Shown one piece after another: positions 19,347 to 21,396 of a stretch of 21,396 bases of DNA. Under the pieces are notes generated by a model. It saw only the letters and a program-made list of their open reading frames with translations. It did not search any database and had not been told where the DNA came from. How positions within the stretch are numbered: the first letter of the stretch is position 1; every line of letters starts with the position of its first letter. Origin of the DNA: an uncultured Anaerolineaceae bacterium (lineage in GTDB: Bacteria > Chloroflexota > Anaerolineae > Anaerolineales > Anaerolineaceae); assembly GCA_938020565.1 (NCBI GenBank), contig CALIHP010000027.1, positions 1 to 21,396 of the forward strand, in the 5' to 3' direction. The translations under genes were made by a program, and so were the position numbers.

Positions 19347-21194
19347 ATGCCGCTGACCGCCCAGCAGCTGGACGAGCTGACCGAACCGCTTGAAGTGCTA
19401 TTCGAGCGGTTTTATCAATCTGTCATTGAGGACATGGCGCGTCGTCTGGCTCGAATTGACATGAGCAATGCGACGGCGTATCAGGCGTGGCGGTTGAGGG
19501 AATCGGGGCTGCTGTATGACGAGCTGCTGGCGCGGTTATCGAAGCTGACAGGGCTAACGACGCGCGAGCTGAGGCGGGCTTTCGAGAGGTACGGCGTAAG
19601 GTTCACGGAAAAGGACGAGGCGATTTACCGCAAGGCGGGGCTCGATCCGGTCCCGCTGCGTCAGTCGCCGGCAATGTTGAACGCGCTGGAAGCGGGACTG
19701 CGCAAAACGGGGATGGTTGCAAATAATCTGACGATGACGACGGCGGTAACTACTCAGCAGGCGTTTATCGACGCGGCCGATCTGGCGTACATGCAGGTCA
19801 GCACCGGGACAATGACGTACCAGTCGGCGATCCGTGAGGGCGTTTTATCGCTGGCGCGGCGCGGGCTGACGGTGATCAGTTTTCCATCCGGTCGGATCGA
19901 CCAGGCTGACGTCGCCATGCGGCGGACGGTCCTGACGGGGGTCGCGCAGACGACGGGCGTCATGCAGTTGGAATTAGCACAGGAGATGGGCTGCGATCTG
20001 GTCGAGGTCGACGCGCATTTCGGCGCAAGGAATCACGGAACCGGCCCGATGAACCACGAAAGCTGGCAGGGGAAGATTTACAGTATTTCCGGGACCGACC
20101 GGCGCTATCCGTCTCTGATTGAGACGACGGGTTACGGGACTATTGTTGGGTTATACGGTGTAAATTGCAGGCATGGAATGTACCCGTTTTTCGAGGGTAT
20201 CAGCGAGCCGAGCTATTCTAATGGCGAGCTGCGCGAGATGAAGGAGCGGAAGGTAACGTACAACGGCGAGGAGCTGACGTACTACGACGTGACGCAGAAG
20301 CAGCGGGCAATCGAGCGAGCGATTCGTAAGGCAAAGCGGGAAGCTGGGGCACTGGAAGCGGCGGGGATGGATAACACGGCAGAGCGCGTTCGCTTAGGGC
20401 TTCATCAGGCGAAAATGCGCGATTTTATCGAGCAGACGGGGCTGGTACGGGACCGATTCCGCGAGCAGGTCGCGGGCGTGAACGTGAGGGCGATAACCAT
20501 GAAGACGGCGAACGCGTCACCGTCGCAGCCTGCTCGCGGACAAGCTGCGATCTCGACCGCAAAACAAGCGCAAAACAAGCCGACTTCTGTTGGTTCGGAT
20601 ATAGAAACGTATTTGAGCTATACAGGGACAAAAGCCGAGGTTCGCGAAGCGTATGCTGAAATAAATAAAGTTCATCGTTGTTTGTGCCAACATAGTATTC
20701 CGGTCACGGATAACGAAAGAATGTTCGCATTAGGGCGTTTGAATTACATAGGGAATAGACCAACAGCCATTGAACTTAGACCGAATGGGGATCATCCGAT
20801 AATGACCGCGCTTCACGAGGCCGGACATTTTATTGATATTTCTGGAATTGACAAAATCGGAGAATTCGCGGAAAATAAGATCGGAACAACACTAAAAGAT
20901 TGGTGGAAAGCGATAACGGAAAGTGCCTCATATAAAGGGCTTAAGGGGGCAAAAATTGCCAGTGCGCACGATTGCGCAAGAGTAAAATATATAGATTATT
21001 TGCTGAATCCGGATGAGCTTTGGGCACGGAGTTATGCGCAATACATCGCGACCAAATCTACACACCAGACGTTAAAAGGTGAATTGAACGACATGCTTAA
21101 ATTAGCATTAGATTTGCAGTGGAAGCCGGATGATTTTCACGGAATAGAAAAGGCATTTGACGATTTATTTAGCAAGTTGGGGTGGTTAAAGTGA
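19347..21194 (+). CDS. MuF-type minor capsid protein with HEXXH metallopeptidase C-terminus
   Basis: 615 residues. Residues 1-385 are a phage minor capsid (min_cap2/MuF-type) protein: AMRRTVLTGVAQTTGVMQLE, then DAHFGARNHGTGPMNHESWQ, YPSLIETTGYGTIVGLYGVN and CRHGMYPFFEG. These proteins are packed at the portal and enter the cell or head. After a linker (390-417, SPSQPARGQAA ... KPTSVG), residues 418-615 form a different, AT-richer module with TALHEAGHFID (His490, Glu491, His494), a zincin HEXXH motif, and a likely third zinc ligand Glu557 in NPDELWARSYAQYIA. Polymorphic toxins built on MuF heads are known from temperate phages; the overlapping small gene after it fits an immunity protein. The target is unknown. 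The effector role is an inference; a maturation protease is the main alternative. Confidence 0.85.
   Translation: MPLTAQQLDELTEPLEVLFERFYQSVIEDMARRLARIDMSNATAYQAWRLRESGLLYDELLARLSKLTGLTTRELRRAFERYGVRFTEKDEAIYRKAGLDPVPLRQSPAMLNALEAGLRKTGMVANNLTMTTAVTTQQAFIDAADLAYMQVSTGTMTYQSAIREGVLSLARRGLTVISFPSGRIDQADVAMRRTVLTGVAQTTGVMQLELAQEMGCDLVEVDAHFGARNHGTGPMNHESWQGKIYSISGTDRRYPSLIETTGYGTIVGLYGVNCRHGMYPFFEGISEPSYSNGELREMKERKVTYNGEELTYYDVTQKQRAIERAIRKAKREAGALEAAGMDNTAERVRLGLHQAKMRDFIEQTGLVRDRFREQVAGVNVRAITMKTANASPSQPARGQAAISTAKQAQNKPTSVGSDIETYLSYTGTKAEVREAYAEINKVHRCLCQHSIPVTDNERMFALGRLNYIGNRPTAIELRPNGDHPIMTALHEAGHFIDISGIDKIGEFAENKIGTTLKDWWKAITESASYKGLKGAKIASAHDCARVKYIDYLLNPDELWARSYAQYIATKSTHQTLKGELNDMLKLALDLQWKPDDFHGIEKAFDDLFSKLGWLK
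20559..20580 (+). repeat. Tandem 11-bp repeat at the toxin-domain junction
   Basis: GCAAAACAAGC occurs twice without spacer (20559-20569 and 20570-20580), in the linker between capsid and metallopeptidase modules. Base composition changes here from GC-rich to AT-rich. It may be a recombination scar or seed for C-terminal exchange. Confidence 0.5.
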
Positions 21195-21373
21195 TATACA
21201 ATCAAGAAATCGCGGACGCAATTGAAAACATGGACTTTGATGAAGCTGTCGAGTTCGTTAAAAAGTATGATCCGAAATATCGTGATGGATATGCTTCTTT
21301 TATCGTGGAGCATGTGTACGAGAAACATAATCCTAATTCTGAACCATTGCCTGATGGATTCTATTTGTTCTAA
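21191..21373 (+). CDS. Candidate immunity protein
   Basis: 60 residues from GTG 21191, whose codon overlaps the toxin stop (GTGA); GGGGTGG is about 7 bases upstream. An in-frame GTG at 21182 is an alternative start giving three more residues. The product is acidic and helical in its first half (NQEIADAIENMDFDEAVEFV), with a compact Asp/Tyr-rich second half (VHVYEKHNPNSEPLPDGFYL except its first residue). No known domain. Position directly after a polymorphic-toxin-like gene, coupled translation, small size, acidity and matching AT-rich composition are the usual marks of an immunity gene. That it inhibits the HEXXH domain is an inference. Confidence 0.55.
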   Translation: MIYNQEIADAIENMDFDEAVEFVKKYDPKYRDGYASFIVEHVYEKHNPNSEPLPDGFYLF

Positions 21374-21396
21374 TCCTCTTTACAATGATTAGAACA
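21366..21396 (+). terminator. Hairpin at the window end, probable terminator
   Basis: TGTTCTAATC (21366-21375) and GATTAGAACA (21387-21396) form a perfect 10-bp stem with an 11-base loop. It overlaps the stop codon of the 60-residue gene. The window ends at the last stem base, so a T-run cannot be checked. It would separate the toxin-immunity pair from later genes. Confidence 0.5.

Noticed and set aside
1..21396. CRISPR arrays, rRNA genes, complete tRNA genes and insertion sequences
   Set aside because: No regularly spaced repeats, no rRNA-like stretch, no foldable whole tRNA and no transposase motif were found.

Overview
The window is the left part of a temperate tailed-phage genome, most likely an integrated prophage. 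It runs from a host-like flank, through lysogeny control, replication/recombination and accessory genes, to lysis, packaging and the first head genes. Moderate-to-high GC, strong AGGAG-type ribosome binding sites, ATGA/TAATG stop-start overlaps and the gene families (RecT, YopX, Api92-like, PBSX-type terminase, Gp6-type portal, MuF-type minor capsid protein, M23+SH3b endolysin) suggest a phage of a Gram-positive-type anaerobe such as Bacillota. The host cannot be named from sequence alone.

Layout. 1-186: truncated membrane-protein gene on the minus strand, perhaps chromosomal. About 316-338: tRNA 3'-end-like sequence, a candidate attachment core. 398-585: near-consensus promoter and a 37-residue gene. 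592-1008: XRE repressor with a divergent promoter/operator region. 1047-2334: tightly overlapped run of eight small early genes. 2428-4762: RecT, SSB, a PC4-like protein and a coiled-coil protein, separated by GC-rich hairpins. 4802-7904: prim-pol-like primase, replisome organizer with an origin-like repeat cluster, and a DnaB-type helicase. 8000-12713: accessory genes including a C5 cytosine methyltransferase that contains a second, out-of-frame gene. 12732-12790: structured terminator-like hairpin. 12814-14433: holin, membrane/coiled-coil protein, endolysin, small protein. 14426-14827: minus-strand ASCH gene. 14903-16222: PP-loop ATPase, partner protein and Arg-rich miniprotein. 16229-19344: terminase with a fused small-subunit-like N-terminus, then portal. 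19347-21373: MuF-type head protein with an HEXXH metallopeptidase C-terminus, followed by a small overlapping gene placed like an immunity gene; a hairpin closes the window.

How it fits together. The repressor would hold the rightward promoter at 975-1003. On derepression the early operon would make RecT and single-strand-binding proteins, then primase, initiator and helicase acting at an origin probably inside the initiator gene. The late part would lyse the cell, package DNA and assemble heads.

The strongest observations are the dual-coding methyltransferase locus (8626-9099), the MuF metallopeptidase toxin candidate with its putative immunity gene (20559-21373), the composition break inside the terminase fusion near 16680, the origin-like repeats at 6303-6420, and loop-to-Shine-Dalgarno pairing potential in the leaders at 3539 and 4335. 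No integrase and no RecT-partner exonuclease are present in the window.
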